Of a stretch of DNA of 64,000 nt, positions 35,900-45,136 are shown piece after piece (positions within the stretch are counted from its first letter, which is position 1; every line of letters begins with the position of its first letter). The translations under genes and the position numbers were made by a program. This DNA is from Draconibacterium sp. (GTDB taxonomy: Bacteria > Bacteroidota > Bacteroidia > Bacteroidales > Prolixibacteraceae): assembly GCA_011620585.1 (NCBI GenBank), contig WOYV01000086.1:7959-71958 (forward strand), read 5' to 3'. The notes under the pieces are model-generated. The model saw only the letters and a program-made list of their open reading frames with translations, was not told the DNA's origin and searched no databases.

Positions 35900-37260
35900 T
35901 ATTTATGTTCGTTCATCATTTCGTCGGCTATCAATCTTCCTTGTCTGATCCGGTCGGCCATCCCAATTCCGTCGCGAATATTTCCCGCCAGTATCAGGCC
36001 GGCGAATTCGCTTTCAAGTTCCGAGATCGCTTTCAGTTTTTCTTCGCTCTCGAAGCTGTATTGCGGAATGGCATGTTCGTAGCGAAAAATCCGCACCACG
36101 TCAGGGTTGAAATCCGGGACTTGCAACATATCAATAACTTCGCGTTTTACGATGGCCAGAATTTCTTCGTCATTCATTTGGTAGAACTCAGGTTTTCGGA
36201 TCCCGCCCAGAAACACTGATAACAGTGCCCCACCTTTTGGAGCCCGGTTTTTCAGGAATGAAGATAAGAAAAGAATTCCTAAAACATCGCGTTTTTCAGC
36301 CGAAGGAACCAGCCCGCCAAACGATCGGATTGGGATGCCTTCCCACTTTTTAAAGCCCAGCGAAACCTGTATTACCTTTGCATATTCCAGGCGATCGATC
36401 TTTTTTATTTTTTCGGCTGGCAGAAAAGGAAAGGTTTTTTCGAGAGCAAAAGCTCCAATGGTTGAAATTACGTGTGTGAACTTCTGATTGTCGAGAATAA
36501 ATTCCTGTTTTGCAGTCGTTTTTTCAAATGCCAGATTTTTGCAGCCGAATGAAATATTTTCTTCTCCGATATTTTTTACAAGCGCTTTTACCAGGTTTCC
36601 AAGTCCGCCTTCGGCCGAGAAAACCGAAGAGGTAGCTTTCTTGTCGCGCCCGGTTTTGGGTTCGCGTGCTTTTTTAATGGCGCCGCCAATAAAACTACCG
36701 TAATTTTGCTCGAGTGCGTATAATTTTGGAAGTGCAAAACGGGTTACCAGTATTTCGGGATTGCCGGAATATACACCCGAAATAAAAGGATCTACAGCAT
36801 TCCGTAAAAAGGTTTTCCCCATTCTTCGGCGAACGAGTCCGGCAACGGTTTCATCCGGGTTGTTCCCCGGTTTCCGAAAAGGCTCGCCCAGTAAACGCAG
36901 CTTGTCGGCAAAACTAAAAAGCGGGGTAGTAATCCCACCTATTAAACCCGATGGAATGACGCACCATTTCCCGTTTAACCAGATCCACCGTGACTTGGCC
37001 GTTTCGTCGGCAGTTTCCAGCTTGCAATCGGCTTGCAGGTCTTCAAAAAGTTCAGCTGCTTCCACTCTCGACATCGACCCGGTGTTTGGTCCGGCTTCCA
37101 TCACAAATCCATCGATGTGATGAGTTTGGATCGCGCCACCAGCCTGCTCATTTTTCTCAAAAATACGAACTTTAAATCCGTATTTTTTCAGGTAAAATGC
37201 AGTCGTTAGTCCGCTTAATCCGGCTCCTATAATAGCTATGTTGACTTCTTCTTTTTTCAT
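35899..37260 (-). CDS. hemY: Protoporphyrinogen oxidase (HemY/HemG type)
   Basis: FAD-dependent oxidase of 453 residues that takes six electrons from protoporphyrinogen IX. The N-terminal AIIGAGLSGLTTAFYLKKYG binds FAD and is followed by the GGAIQTH motif; the C-terminal FAD motif is GLILAGNIRDGIGMADRIRQ. The start ATG 37260 lies one base after the hemN stop; a frame extension to 37293 would add 11 residues. HemY normally uses O2, so in an anaerobe it could act with another acceptor. It is sometimes named hemG in Bacteroidota. Confidence 0.92.
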   Translation of the reverse strand: MKKEEVNIAIIGAGLSGLTTAFYLKKYGFKVRIFEKNEQAGGAIQTHHIDGFVMEAGPNTGSMSRVEAAELFEDLQADCKLETADETAKSRWIWLNGKWCVIPSGLIGGITTPLFSFADKLRLLGEPFRKPGNNPDETVAGLVRRRMGKTFLRNAVDPFISGVYSGNPEILVTRFALPKLYALEQNYGSFIGGAIKKAREPKTGRDKKATSSVFSAEGGLGNLVKALVKNIGEENISFGCKNLAFEKTTAKQEFILDNQKFTHVISTIGAFALEKTFPFLPAEKIKKIDRLEYAKVIQVSLGFKKWEGIPIRSFGGLVPSAEKRDVLGILFLSSFLKNRAPKGGALLSVFLGGIRKPEFYQMNDEEILAIVKREVIDMLQVPDFNPDVVRIFRYEHAIPQYSFESEEKLKAISELESEFAGLILAGNIRDGIGMADRIRQGRLIADEMMNEHK

Positions 37261-37261
37261 T

Positions 37262-38638
37262 TTATAAAGCTTTTGAAAATTTTTGGGTGGCATTTTTCAT
37301 CCCTGGATCAAAACTAGCTGCAATATTCCGAACAAAAAACTTCCCCCCATCTAGTACGGTGAGTTCATGGTCGGTGAAAGTGAGCAACCCTTCACCTGAA
37401 AATTCTTCCAGTTGTTGAATTTCATAATTCACCGTTTTCATGATTTCTTTTTCGCTAACCTGGAGCAATTGGGCTGCTTCGCTCCATGAAATATAGTAAT
37501 TACACATAATTTCGTTGATCACGTGGCGGATAATCTTTTGAGCCGGATTCAATTCATAACCTTTTTCCACGGTGAACCGGCCTTCGTTGATCGATTTTAC
37601 ATAGGTGTTGGTATCCTTTGCATTTTGTGCGTAGGCACTTTCAAGCTGACTGATTCCGGTAGCCCCAAAAGCATAGACCTGGCCAGTGGTTTCGCGTGTG
37701 CAATATCCTTGGAAATTACGGTGAAGTGTTTTTCCGCGGAAAGCCACGCTGAGTTCATCATCGGGTTTTGCAAAATGATCGAGACCGATGGCATCATACC
37801 CGTTTTCGGTAAGTAAACGGAAACCCGTTTGAAACATGCCAAGTTTTTCTTCGGCACCTGGAAGACCCTGGGTTTCGAGAATCTTTTGCGCTTTTCGCAC
37901 CCACGGAACGTGCGCGTACGAAAAAGTCACCAAACGATCGGGAGAAATTTCGATGGCCTGAGAAATGGTGTTGGCAAACGAAACCTCGGTTTGAAAAGGC
38001 AGGCCATAAATAAAATCGAGGTTAACCGCCGTGTTCCCGTGGCTACGGATCATGTCGACCAGTTCCTTTACCGGAAGAATCGACGGATCGCGGTTGACAT
38101 TGTCGAGCACTTTGTCGTCGAAATCCTGGATTCCCAAACTAAAACGGTTAAATTTTAAGGCCACCAGTTTGTCGATAAATGTTTTGTCGAGCATGGCCGG
38201 ATGACATTCCATTGCAATTTCGGGCTTTTCAATAAAATCAAAATTGGCATGGACCAGCTCCATGATTTCTTCGATCATTTCGATGGGAAGCGAGTTAGGG
38301 GTTCCGCCCCCCCAGTGAACCTGCGATACTTTTCGGGTTTTATCGAGGTAGCCGCGCACCATTAGAATTTCCTTTTTCAAGGCATCTACATATACCCGCA
38401 TTTTGTTTTGGTCTTTAGTCAGGTGGGTGTTACATCCACAGTAGTAGCAGATTTTGGGACAAAAAGGAATATGAATGTAGATCGAAATATTCTGTGGTAG
38501 TTCTGTATTCGAATGTTCCAGAACCCGGACATAATCTTCCGGCCTAAAACCGGTAGTAAAAAAATTGGCAGGCGGGTAACTTGTGTAACGCGGAACAGGC
38601 CGGTTGTACTTTTCAATTAATTGTTGAGGTATTTGCAT
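37262..38638 (-). CDS. hemN: Oxygen-independent coproporphyrinogen III oxidase
   Basis: Radical SAM enzyme of 458 residues that decarboxylates coproporphyrinogen III to protoporphyrinogen IX without oxygen. The full HemN signature CPKICYYCGCNTH (C-x3-C-x2-C-x-C) is present, along with VHWGGGTPNSLP, MECHPAML, SLGIQDFDDKVLDNVNR and LDFIYGLPFQT. The C-terminal HemN domain contains GLDHFAKPDDEL. This distinguishes it from the HemW-like protein at 25893. It follows the MFS gene by two bases. Confidence 0.95.
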   Translation of the reverse strand: MQIPQQLIEKYNRPVPRYTSYPPANFFTTGFRPEDYVRVLEHSNTELPQNISIYIHIPFCPKICYYCGCNTHLTKDQNKMRVYVDALKKEILMVRGYLDKTRKVSQVHWGGGTPNSLPIEMIEEIMELVHANFDFIEKPEIAMECHPAMLDKTFIDKLVALKFNRFSLGIQDFDDKVLDNVNRDPSILPVKELVDMIRSHGNTAVNLDFIYGLPFQTEVSFANTISQAIEISPDRLVTFSYAHVPWVRKAQKILETQGLPGAEEKLGMFQTGFRLLTENGYDAIGLDHFAKPDDELSVAFRGKTLHRNFQGYCTRETTGQVYAFGATGISQLESAYAQNAKDTNTYVKSINEGRFTVEKGYELNPAQKIIRHVINEIMCNYYISWSEAAQLLQVSEKEIMKTVNYEIQQLEEFSGEGLLTFTDHELTVLDGGKFFVRNIAASFDPGMKNATQKFSKAL

Positions 38639-38640
38639 GT

Positions 38641-39900
38641 CTAAAATGTTTTATCCGGAAGTTCGGCGCCTTCGTGCGTAATCGGGCAGCGTGCTTCCGT
38701 GCTGTAAAAGTCTTTTTTAAATAAGAAAGGCAATAGAATCAGGATCAAAAATCCAATTCCAAGTTCAATCGCAAACAATCCGCGGTAACCCAGTGCATCG
38801 GCCACTTTGCCACTCATCACGGCAATAATCAGGCTGCTTAAATGTGTCACAACAATCTGGATTGTAAAATCGGTTCCTTCGCGGCCCTGTCGTACCACGC
38901 GCATTCCGAGCGTGTACACAAACACCGACGACATGGCGTAAGCGCTCCACAACAAAGCCACCCCAATATAAATAAGGTAAAGCTGGTGGTTGGTGTATGT
39001 CAGGAAAATGAAGTAAACAGCAACGAGTACGTTCAGGATTGGGAAAAGCCAAAGCGACTGTACCAGTCCGCGTTTACGAATAAAGAATCCGGCGGGGATT
39101 GTCATCAGTGCGCCACAGGCCGTTCCGAAAATTCCGGAGATAAAGCCGATCTTTTTAATATCGAAACCCAGATCCACAAGGTAGGGTTTTATCATGGTCA
39201 GTATCCCGATAATTCCTGAGTAGAACAGGAACAACAGGATAAGGTGGCCACCGATTTTCCGTTGCTTAAAAAAATAAACGAACTCGATGGGCGAAACATT
39301 TCTGTGCGATTTATCTTGTTTCTTTTTACGATGGTTTTTGAAAAAGATGACCGGGATCAACGAGATCAGTACAAAAACGGCAAGGCTGTGCAAAAGCGGC
39401 AGCCATCCCCAGTAATGATAGATGATAAGCAAAACACCGCTTCCGAAAAGCGTGCCGATAAAACTTCCGGCCGATTGCATGCTGTTGCCAAAGCTACGTT
39501 CCTTTTCTTTCAGAATAAGGATCGCGAATGCATCGGTGGCAATGTCCTGTGTGGCCGAGGCCAGGAAAGCGATCACCATTAGGACAATAATGGTTGTGAA
39601 ATCGGTTTCGAGGGTAAAAAATCCGATACTAAAAATCACAGCCGCGTAAAAGAACTCCGAAGTAAGTATCCAGCGCCGGTACTGTTTCGACGACTGACTG
39701 GTGCGGTCAACCAGCGGAGCCCACAAAAACTTGATAATCCAAGGCAGTTTAATCAGTTGAATGTACCCGATGGATTCCAACGAGTAATTCTCTATCCGCA
39801 TGATTACAGGAATCACCGTCGAGAAAAAACTCATTGGAATCGACTGTGCCAAATACAGGCTCAGCAGGGTGTAATATTTGTTTACTTCCTTGTGCTTCAT
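38641..39900 (-). CDS. MFS transporter, AmpG/RhtX-like
   Basis: A 419-residue 12-helix inner-membrane transporter. Sequences such as YIQLIKLPWIIKFLWAPLVD, QDIATDAFAILILKEKERSF and the central loop resemble AmpG (muropeptide import) and the RhtX/FptX siderophore permeases of the same family. AmpG has 14 helices and is longer, so the RhtX-like option fits better. Lying between a TonB receptor and hemN, it most simply carries the receptor's ligand from periplasm to cytoplasm; a porphyrin or iron-chelate substrate is inference. Confidence 0.82.
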   Translation of the reverse strand: MKHKEVNKYYTLLSLYLAQSIPMSFFSTVIPVIMRIENYSLESIGYIQLIKLPWIIKFLWAPLVDRTSQSSKQYRRWILTSEFFYAAVIFSIGFFTLETDFTTIIVLMVIAFLASATQDIATDAFAILILKEKERSFGNSMQSAGSFIGTLFGSGVLLIIYHYWGWLPLLHSLAVFVLISLIPVIFFKNHRKKKQDKSHRNVSPIEFVYFFKQRKIGGHLILLFLFYSGIIGILTMIKPYLVDLGFDIKKIGFISGIFGTACGALMTIPAGFFIRKRGLVQSLWLFPILNVLVAVYFIFLTYTNHQLYLIYIGVALLWSAYAMSSVFVYTLGMRVVRQGREGTDFTIQIVVTHLSSLIIAVMSGKVADALGYRGLFAIELGIGFLILILLPFLFKKDFYSTEARCPITHEGAELPDKTF

Positions 39901-39905
39901 TTTTA

Positions 39906-42008
39906 TCAGAACGCTACTTTTAGGTTTACGCCCATGGTAGCAGGTTTGCCAATTTGTGCATACGAATTTCCAAGGGCCTGGAAGTAAAACGAGTTGTATT
40001 CTTCGTTCAACAGGTTTTTACCCCAGAAAGCCAGCGTAATATGGTTACGTTCGAAACTTATACGGCTGTTTAGCAAACCGTAATAATCCTGGTAAGCCAC
40101 GTTGTCCTCGTTCCAGTAATGTTTTCCAAAACCGTTGTAAGTTACATTCACATGAATTTTATCGAGCCAGTTTTTCTGAAGGTCAATGGTATAATTTCCG
40201 CCAACGTTAAACGAAAAACGGGGAACGTAAGGTAGGTATTTGCCGCTGTAATCTTCGGTTGCATTTTTCACGTAATCCACAAATTTAGCATCGTTGAAAC
40301 CAAAAGCCATCCAGGTTTCGATATTTTTTGCAGGCAAGGCTTTTATTTCAAGTTCAAAACCTTTGCTTTCTGATTTCCCGGCGTTAGTCAACATCGAACC
40401 AGTTCCACTTGGTACAGTCTGATAAATCTGCTGATCTTTCCAGTCGATATAAAATACAGCCAAATTTGCATAAATGCGTTGTTCGAGCCACTTTGCTTTA
40501 ATACCGGCTTCGTAGTTGTACGAGTATTCCGGTTTAAAAGTCTGGTCTTCCGGCCGTTCAAAGGTGGAATTAAATCCGCCAGCATTGTATCCTTTCGACC
40601 AGGTTGCATAAGGGACAAAGTATTCCGAGATGCTGTATTTTAGCGCAATACGCGGGAGTATTTCAAAAAAGTCCATTGAACTGCTAAACTGTTCAACGGG
40701 TTTTAACGCGCCATTCGGATACTTATCATACCCGTAATCCAAGGTTGCTTTTTCATAATCGGCCCGCAGCCCCAGGGTCAGGGATAATCCGCCGTGGGTA
40801 AAAGTAGATTGGTGAAACATGGCGACACCGGAATTTCCGTTCTGATATTCTTTCTCATAATAATATTCTGAATAGGGGAGCCGGTATTTTGTGATTCCTT
40901 CTTCACCGTATTCAACCCTGACCGTTTTGTCCTGGTCCTGGTTAAAGGCAAATATTCCGAACAGCCAGTTGTACAAGCCGTCGGTGGTTGATCTTAAATT
41001 GTATTCCTGCGAAAACATATGTTGTTTTTGATCCTGCAGGACAAAAAAGAGCGACTGCGGAGTAAAATCCTGGTCGATATCCTGAAAATCTTTTATTGAT
41101 TGATAACTGGTTGATGCGGTAAATTCGAAGGTCTCGCCTGAAAAACCAACGTTGAAGCCCGACGACAATAATTTGCGGTTGTAAATGCTTTCATGGTCGT
41201 AATTAATGTCGCCTGCCTGGTTGGTTGAATCGTTGAAAAGCGCGTACGGGTATCCCACCTGCTTGCTGTCTTCGTATTGCAGGTTACCGTTGAAGTGTAA
41301 ATTATTCAAAGGATTGTAAGCCAGCTTCAAACGGCCCGAGTAGCTTTCGAGTGCATCTACTTTTGTATCGTTGTAATGGTTGGTAAAAAAACCACCGTTT
41401 TCGCGATAATTAATTCCACCCATTACTGAGAAATTTTTAGTAACAGGCTGAATGTGTGATGCTTCAATATTAAACTGGTTAAAGTTTCCCTGGTCAACAG
41501 ATGCGTATGTATGACGCTGTTTCCCGGGTTGTTTTGTCATAATGTTGATCAGGCCGCCCATAGCGTTTCTCCCGTATAACGTTCCTTGCGGGCCGCGTAG
41601 AACTTCGATGCGCTCGATATCAAAAAAATCGAAATTAAACGCTGATTTCTCGAAATACGGGATCCCGTCAACGTAAAGCCCAACGGCCGGGGTGTTGATG
41701 CGGTTTCCAATGCCGCGGATATATACCGGCGAAGTAAGTTTCGAGCCGTAATCGGGCATAAAAAAGTTGGGAACGATCGAAGAAATATCGGTAAGATTCT
41801 GCACACGGTTGCTTTCGATCAGGCGGTCGGGAACCAGGGTGGCTGCGGCCGGAATTTCAAAAACATTGCGGTTGAACTTGGGAGATTTTATCTCGATATC
41901 TTCGAGCTGATAATGTTTAATCGTGTCTTGTTTGGTGTTTGATTCCTGGGCCTTTGCGCCGATAATAAACAAGATTATCAATGCAAAAGAGGCATAAATT
42001 CTCTTCAT
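39906..42008 (-). CDS. TonB-dependent outer-membrane receptor (haem operon)
   Basis: A 700-residue receptor with a signal peptide (ALIILFIIGAKA), a plug domain (about 30-150; VYIRGIGNRINTPAVGLYVDG, EVLRGPQGTLYGRNAMGG) and a 22-strand barrel ending in a C-terminal aromatic-rich strand (GVNLKVAF). It lacks the N-terminal carboxypeptidase-like domain of SusC proteins and has no SusD partner. It therefore belongs to the classical metal-chelate/vitamin/haem type. Its place ahead of an RhtX-like importer and hemN/hemY/hemH points to a porphyrin or iron ligand. Confidence 0.9.
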   Translation of the reverse strand: MKRIYASFALIILFIIGAKAQESNTKQDTIKHYQLEDIEIKSPKFNRNVFEIPAAATLVPDRLIESNRVQNLTDISSIVPNFFMPDYGSKLTSPVYIRGIGNRINTPAVGLYVDGIPYFEKSAFNFDFFDIERIEVLRGPQGTLYGRNAMGGLINIMTKQPGKQRHTYASVDQGNFNQFNIEASHIQPVTKNFSVMGGINYRENGGFFTNHYNDTKVDALESYSGRLKLAYNPLNNLHFNGNLQYEDSKQVGYPYALFNDSTNQAGDINYDHESIYNRKLLSSGFNVGFSGETFEFTASTSYQSIKDFQDIDQDFTPQSLFFVLQDQKQHMFSQEYNLRSTTDGLYNWLFGIFAFNQDQDKTVRVEYGEEGITKYRLPYSEYYYEKEYQNGNSGVAMFHQSTFTHGGLSLTLGLRADYEKATLDYGYDKYPNGALKPVEQFSSSMDFFEILPRIALKYSISEYFVPYATWSKGYNAGGFNSTFERPEDQTFKPEYSYNYEAGIKAKWLEQRIYANLAVFYIDWKDQQIYQTVPSGTGSMLTNAGKSESKGFELEIKALPAKNIETWMAFGFNDAKFVDYVKNATEDYSGKYLPYVPRFSFNVGGNYTIDLQKNWLDKIHVNVTYNGFGKHYWNEDNVAYQDYYGLLNSRISFERNHITLAFWGKNLLNEEYNSFYFQALGNSYAQIGKPATMGVNLKVAF

Positions 42009-42092
42009 GTCGAATTTTTAGTAAATAAATACTCACCCTTTAAAACAAAGAGTATCAATTAATAAAAGTGCTGTAAAAGCAGGGATGAAAAT

Positions 42093-42431
42093 TTATGCGA
42101 GCGCGGGTGGAGGGCGGCTGAAATGGGATTCTTTGATGTACTCTTGCACATGTAAAATGTGCCGGTGGCACAATTTCCACTTTTGTTTGGCCTGTTGACA
42201 ACTGATCGTGGCATGCTCCATTCCATCGGTGGCATGAAGCGCGAAAAAATCGAATGCCTGAACGGCTATCGCCTGAAAATCATTGATGTGCTGTTCGATC
42301 CTGACGGAATGATCAGTCAGAAGAATTTCACCGTTATTGGATTTTTCAACGCCAAAAATTAAGAAGTAGGCATAAAAAACCACAAAAGCTATGTAGGGGA
42401 AATGTGTCGTAAAAATTCCTACTGTAAACAT
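42093..42431 (-). CDS. Small protein with one helix and SRPPP tail, first in operon
   Basis: A 112-residue protein beginning MFTVGIFTTHFPYIAFVVFY, one hydrophobic N-terminal helix, then a polar region containing nine histidines and three cysteines and a C-terminal SHFSRPPPALA. A -7 box (TAACTTTG, 42451-42458, minus) lies 19 bases upstream of the ATG, and the TonB receptor follows 84 bases downstream, so it heads the haem operon. I do not know a named family. The histidines (HATDGMEH, CHRHILH) could bind haem or metal, which is inference. Confidence 0.68.
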   Translation of the reverse strand: MFTVGIFTTHFPYIAFVVFYAYFLIFGVEKSNNGEILLTDHSVRIEQHINDFQAIAVQAFDFFALHATDGMEHATISCQQAKQKWKLCHRHILHVQEYIKESHFSRPPPALA

Positions 42432-42546
42432 TTGTTTTGGTTAAGGGGGACAAAGTTAAGATTATATCAATAGGTAAATGTTTTGCCCGGATGTTTTATA
42501 AAACAGAATGCTTAATTTATATTTGTTTTAGATACAAATAAGTAAA
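42432..42546. promoter_or_regulatory. Divergent promoters of haem operon and amidohydrolase
   Basis: On the minus strand TAACTTTG (42451-42458) and on the plus strand TATATTTG (42518-42525) both fit TAnnTTTG and have short leaders of about 12-20 bases. The two starts are close enough for shared control. No clear Fur-box palindrome is visible. Confidence 0.5.
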
Positions 42547-44181
42547 ATGAAAACATTCACAGCCTTCCTGTTAATACTTTTCGCCATGGTTTCGTGTTCA
42601 CAAAAAGAAAATGCCGACCTGCTTGTGGTCAATACGACAATTTACACTGCCGACAATAATTTTTCGAAAGCTGAGGCGCTGGCTGTCAGCGACGGAAAGG
42701 TGATTGCTGTGGGAACCAACGAGGAAATACTCGCCCGTTTCGAAAGCCAAAATAAAGTAGATTCAGAAGGGAAATTTGTGTACCCTGGTTTTAACGATGC
42801 ACATTGTCATTTTAATGGCTACGGCAATAACCTGATGCAATATGCCGATTTGCGCGACACCAAAAGCCCGGAGGAGATTTACGAAATCCTGCAAAAACAC
42901 CACGAAACGTTTGGTGGCGGTTGGATTTTGGGCCGCAGCTGGGATCAAAATGATTGGACAGTAAAAGAATTTCCGACTAAAGAACGCCTCGACGAACTTT
43001 TCCCGGATATTCCGGTTTATCTTATCCGTGTGGACGGACATGCCGGCTGGTGTAATTCAAAGGCGCTTGAAATAGCTGGAATCACTGCAAAAACAAAAGT
43101 ACAGGGTGGAGAGATTGTGCTGAAAAACGGCGAACCTACCGGCATTTTGATCGACAACGCCGAAGGATTGATTACTAAACACCTGCCTGAAATAACCCGC
43201 GAACAGCAGGAGAAAGGATTGCTGGCGGCGCAACAGAACTGTTTTGCTGCGGGCCTGACCTCGGTGACCGACTGCGGGTTGGATAAAAGCACCATTTTGT
43301 TGATGGACGAACTTCAGAAGGAGGAAAAATTAAAAATACGCATTGATGCGATGTTAAACCCCAGCGAAGAAAACTTTGAATATTTTGTTAGAAAAGGAAT
43401 TTATGAAACAGATCGTCTGCTGGTGAACACCATTAAAATTTATGCTGATGGTGCGCTGGGTTCGCGTGGTGCACTGATGCTTGAAAATTATTCAGACAAC
43501 CCAGGAAACAAGGGACTTCAGATAGAAACGCAGGAATTTTATGACCGCATTTGCCAGCTTGCATACGACAACAATTATGGAGTGGCTACACATGCCATCG
43601 GCGATGGGGGAAACCGGCTTATTCTGGATACTTACGCCAAATTTCTGAAAGGAAAGAACGACCGTCGCTGGCGGGTAGAACATGCGCAGATCATTGATCC
43701 CGGCGACTTTAAAAAGTTTGCCGATTATTCGATTGTTCCATCCATTCAGGCTACACATTGTACCAGCGATATGCAATGGGCAGAAGACCGTGTGGGAGCT
43801 GACCGGATAAAAGGCGCTTATGCCTACCAAACCCTGTTGCAACAAAATGGCTGGATACCAAATGGAACCGATTTCCCGGTGGAGAACATCGAACCGTTGT
43901 TTACCTTTTATTCATCCGTTTTTCGTACCGATCACAACGGGATTCCCGAAGGAGGCTGGCACATCGACGAAGGATTGACGCGCGAACAGACACTCCGCTC
44001 GATGACGACATGGGCGGCAAAATCGTCGTTCGAAGAAAATGAAAAAGGACAGCTCGTTCCCGGGATGTGGGCCGATTTTGTAATCCTCGATACCGATTTG
44101 ATGACTGCTTCGCCGAAAGAAGTCCTGAATGCCAAAGTTGAGAGTACCTGGAGCTCCGGAGAGAAAGTGTTTGAATTATAA
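42547..44181 (+). CDS. Secreted amidohydrolase (YtcJ-like)
   Basis: A 544-residue lipoprotein with lipobox MVSC (Cys17). A metal-dependent amidohydrolase of the YtcJ-like amidohydrolase 3 family follows: N-terminal sandwich (about 20-60), metal ligands in NDAHCHFNGYGN and a later VEHAQIIDPGDF, and the C-terminal PNGTDFPVENIEPLF with the metal-binding Asp. The substrate is unknown; family members hydrolyse amide or ring N-C bonds. The lipid anchor and lack of metabolic neighbours suggest scavenging in the periplasm. It converges with the ROK kinase gene. Confidence 0.87.
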   Translation: MKTFTAFLLILFAMVSCSQKENADLLVVNTTIYTADNNFSKAEALAVSDGKVIAVGTNEEILARFESQNKVDSEGKFVYPGFNDAHCHFNGYGNNLMQYADLRDTKSPEEIYEILQKHHETFGGGWILGRSWDQNDWTVKEFPTKERLDELFPDIPVYLIRVDGHAGWCNSKALEIAGITAKTKVQGGEIVLKNGEPTGILIDNAEGLITKHLPEITREQQEKGLLAAQQNCFAAGLTSVTDCGLDKSTILLMDELQKEEKLKIRIDAMLNPSEENFEYFVRKGIYETDRLLVNTIKIYADGALGSRGALMLENYSDNPGNKGLQIETQEFYDRICQLAYDNNYGVATHAIGDGGNRLILDTYAKFLKGKNDRRWRVEHAQIIDPGDFKKFADYSIVPSIQATHCTSDMQWAEDRVGADRIKGAYAYQTLLQQNGWIPNGTDFPVENIEPLFTFYSSVFRTDHNGIPEGGWHIDEGLTREQTLRSMTTWAAKSSFEENEKGQLVPGMWADFVILDTDLMTASPKEVLNAKVESTWSSGEKVFEL

Positions 44182-44203
44182 GTTGCACATTATAAGAAAG
44201 ATA

Positions 44204-44235
44204 CGGTCTGTATGAGTTTGTGTATATATAGACCG
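44204..44235. terminator. Hairpin between convergent genes
   Basis: CGGTCTGTAT and ATATAGACCG form a ten-bp stem with one G-T pair and a 12-base loop in the 76-base gap between the amidohydrolase and ROK genes. No strong T run follows, so it is a possible but weak terminator. Confidence 0.35.
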
Positions 44236-44257
44236 GATCTATTATTTGGAATATCCT

Positions 44258-45103
44258 TTATTGACCAATGGCATCGAGCACCAGCGAAGAAGCTCCCAAC
44301 AAAGCGCTGTTTTCGAGTGTAGATACTTTGATAGTAAGCGATTGGTAAAGCCTCTGAAACGGGAACTCATTTTGAAGGACATCTTCCATTCCCTGTTTAA
44401 ACAAAGGATATGAATTGGCCACAGAACCACCCAGGATTACGGCTTCAGGCGCCAACGCGAATAATATATTTCCGATTGCCCGCCCGATGTGCATTCCCAT
44501 TTCATTAAATAATTCTTTTGCTTCCGGATCTCCTGCCGCCGCTTTTTTGGCCAATAACTTTCCACCTTGTTTTCGGTCTTCAAAAAACTGACCGCTGGCG
44601 TAGGCTTCCACAATTTTGTCGAGATAGGGGATCATTCCAAATTCGCCTGCGCCGCAATAACGACCCGAGTACAAGTGGTTGTTGATAACGATCCCGGCAC
44701 CCATTCCGGTCCCGATTGTAAGTCCCACAAAATTCCGAAAAGGCAGGCCCTGTCCAAAATATTTTTCGCCGAGAGCAAAACAGTTCGCATCGTTGTTCAC
44801 AAAAACGGGTTTGCCAAAGTAATCTTCGAGCTGTTTTTTTAAAGGAACACGGTCCCAAGAGGGAATATTCACAACGTCGAGCACTTCGTTTGTTTCCAGG
44901 TCAACCAAACCCGGTACACCGATTCCAATTCCCGAAATGTTATCCGAAAAAACTTTTTCAATGGTTCGGATAAGGGCATTTGTAACTACATCTTTGCTAC
45001 GGTCGTAAGGAGTAGGTTCGGCGTTTCTGCCAACTATTTTTCCATTTTCGATGCATGCTGCATCCATTTTTGTTCCGCCAACATCTACTCCGATAATTTT
45101 CAT
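44258..45103 (-). CDS. ROK-family sugar kinase, zinc loop absent
   Basis: A 281-residue ROK kinase (repressor-ORF-kinase family) that would phosphorylate a hexose or amino sugar on import. The ATP phosphate loop GVDVGGTKMDAA and the catalytic Asp in FVNNDANCFALGE are present, plus NFVGLTIGTGMGAG. The usual zinc motif (C-x-C-G-x2-G-C) between the catalytic half and the C-terminal half is missing; the chain runs GAGEFGMIPYLDKIVEAYAS. I recall this variant in other Bacteroidota. The cluster points to sugar use, not repression, since no DNA-binding domain is attached. Confidence 0.9.
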   Translation of the reverse strand: MKIIGVDVGGTKMDAACIENGKIVGRNAEPTPYDRSKDVVTNALIRTIEKVFSDNISGIGIGVPGLVDLETNEVLDVVNIPSWDRVPLKKQLEDYFGKPVFVNNDANCFALGEKYFGQGLPFRNFVGLTIGTGMGAGIVINNHLYSGRYCGAGEFGMIPYLDKIVEAYASGQFFEDRKQGGKLLAKKAAAGDPEAKELFNEMGMHIGRAIGNILFALAPEAVILGGSVANSYPLFKQGMEDVLQNEFPFQRLYQSLTIKVSTLENSALLGASSLVLDAIGQ

Positions 45104-45136
45104 ATTATCTATTTTTTGAACACCTAATCGATGCTT

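Noticed and set aside
42159-42362. 67-codon plus-strand frame inside the small haem-operon gene
   Set aside because: The minus-strand frame has a promoter at the right place and joins the operon; the plus frame has none.
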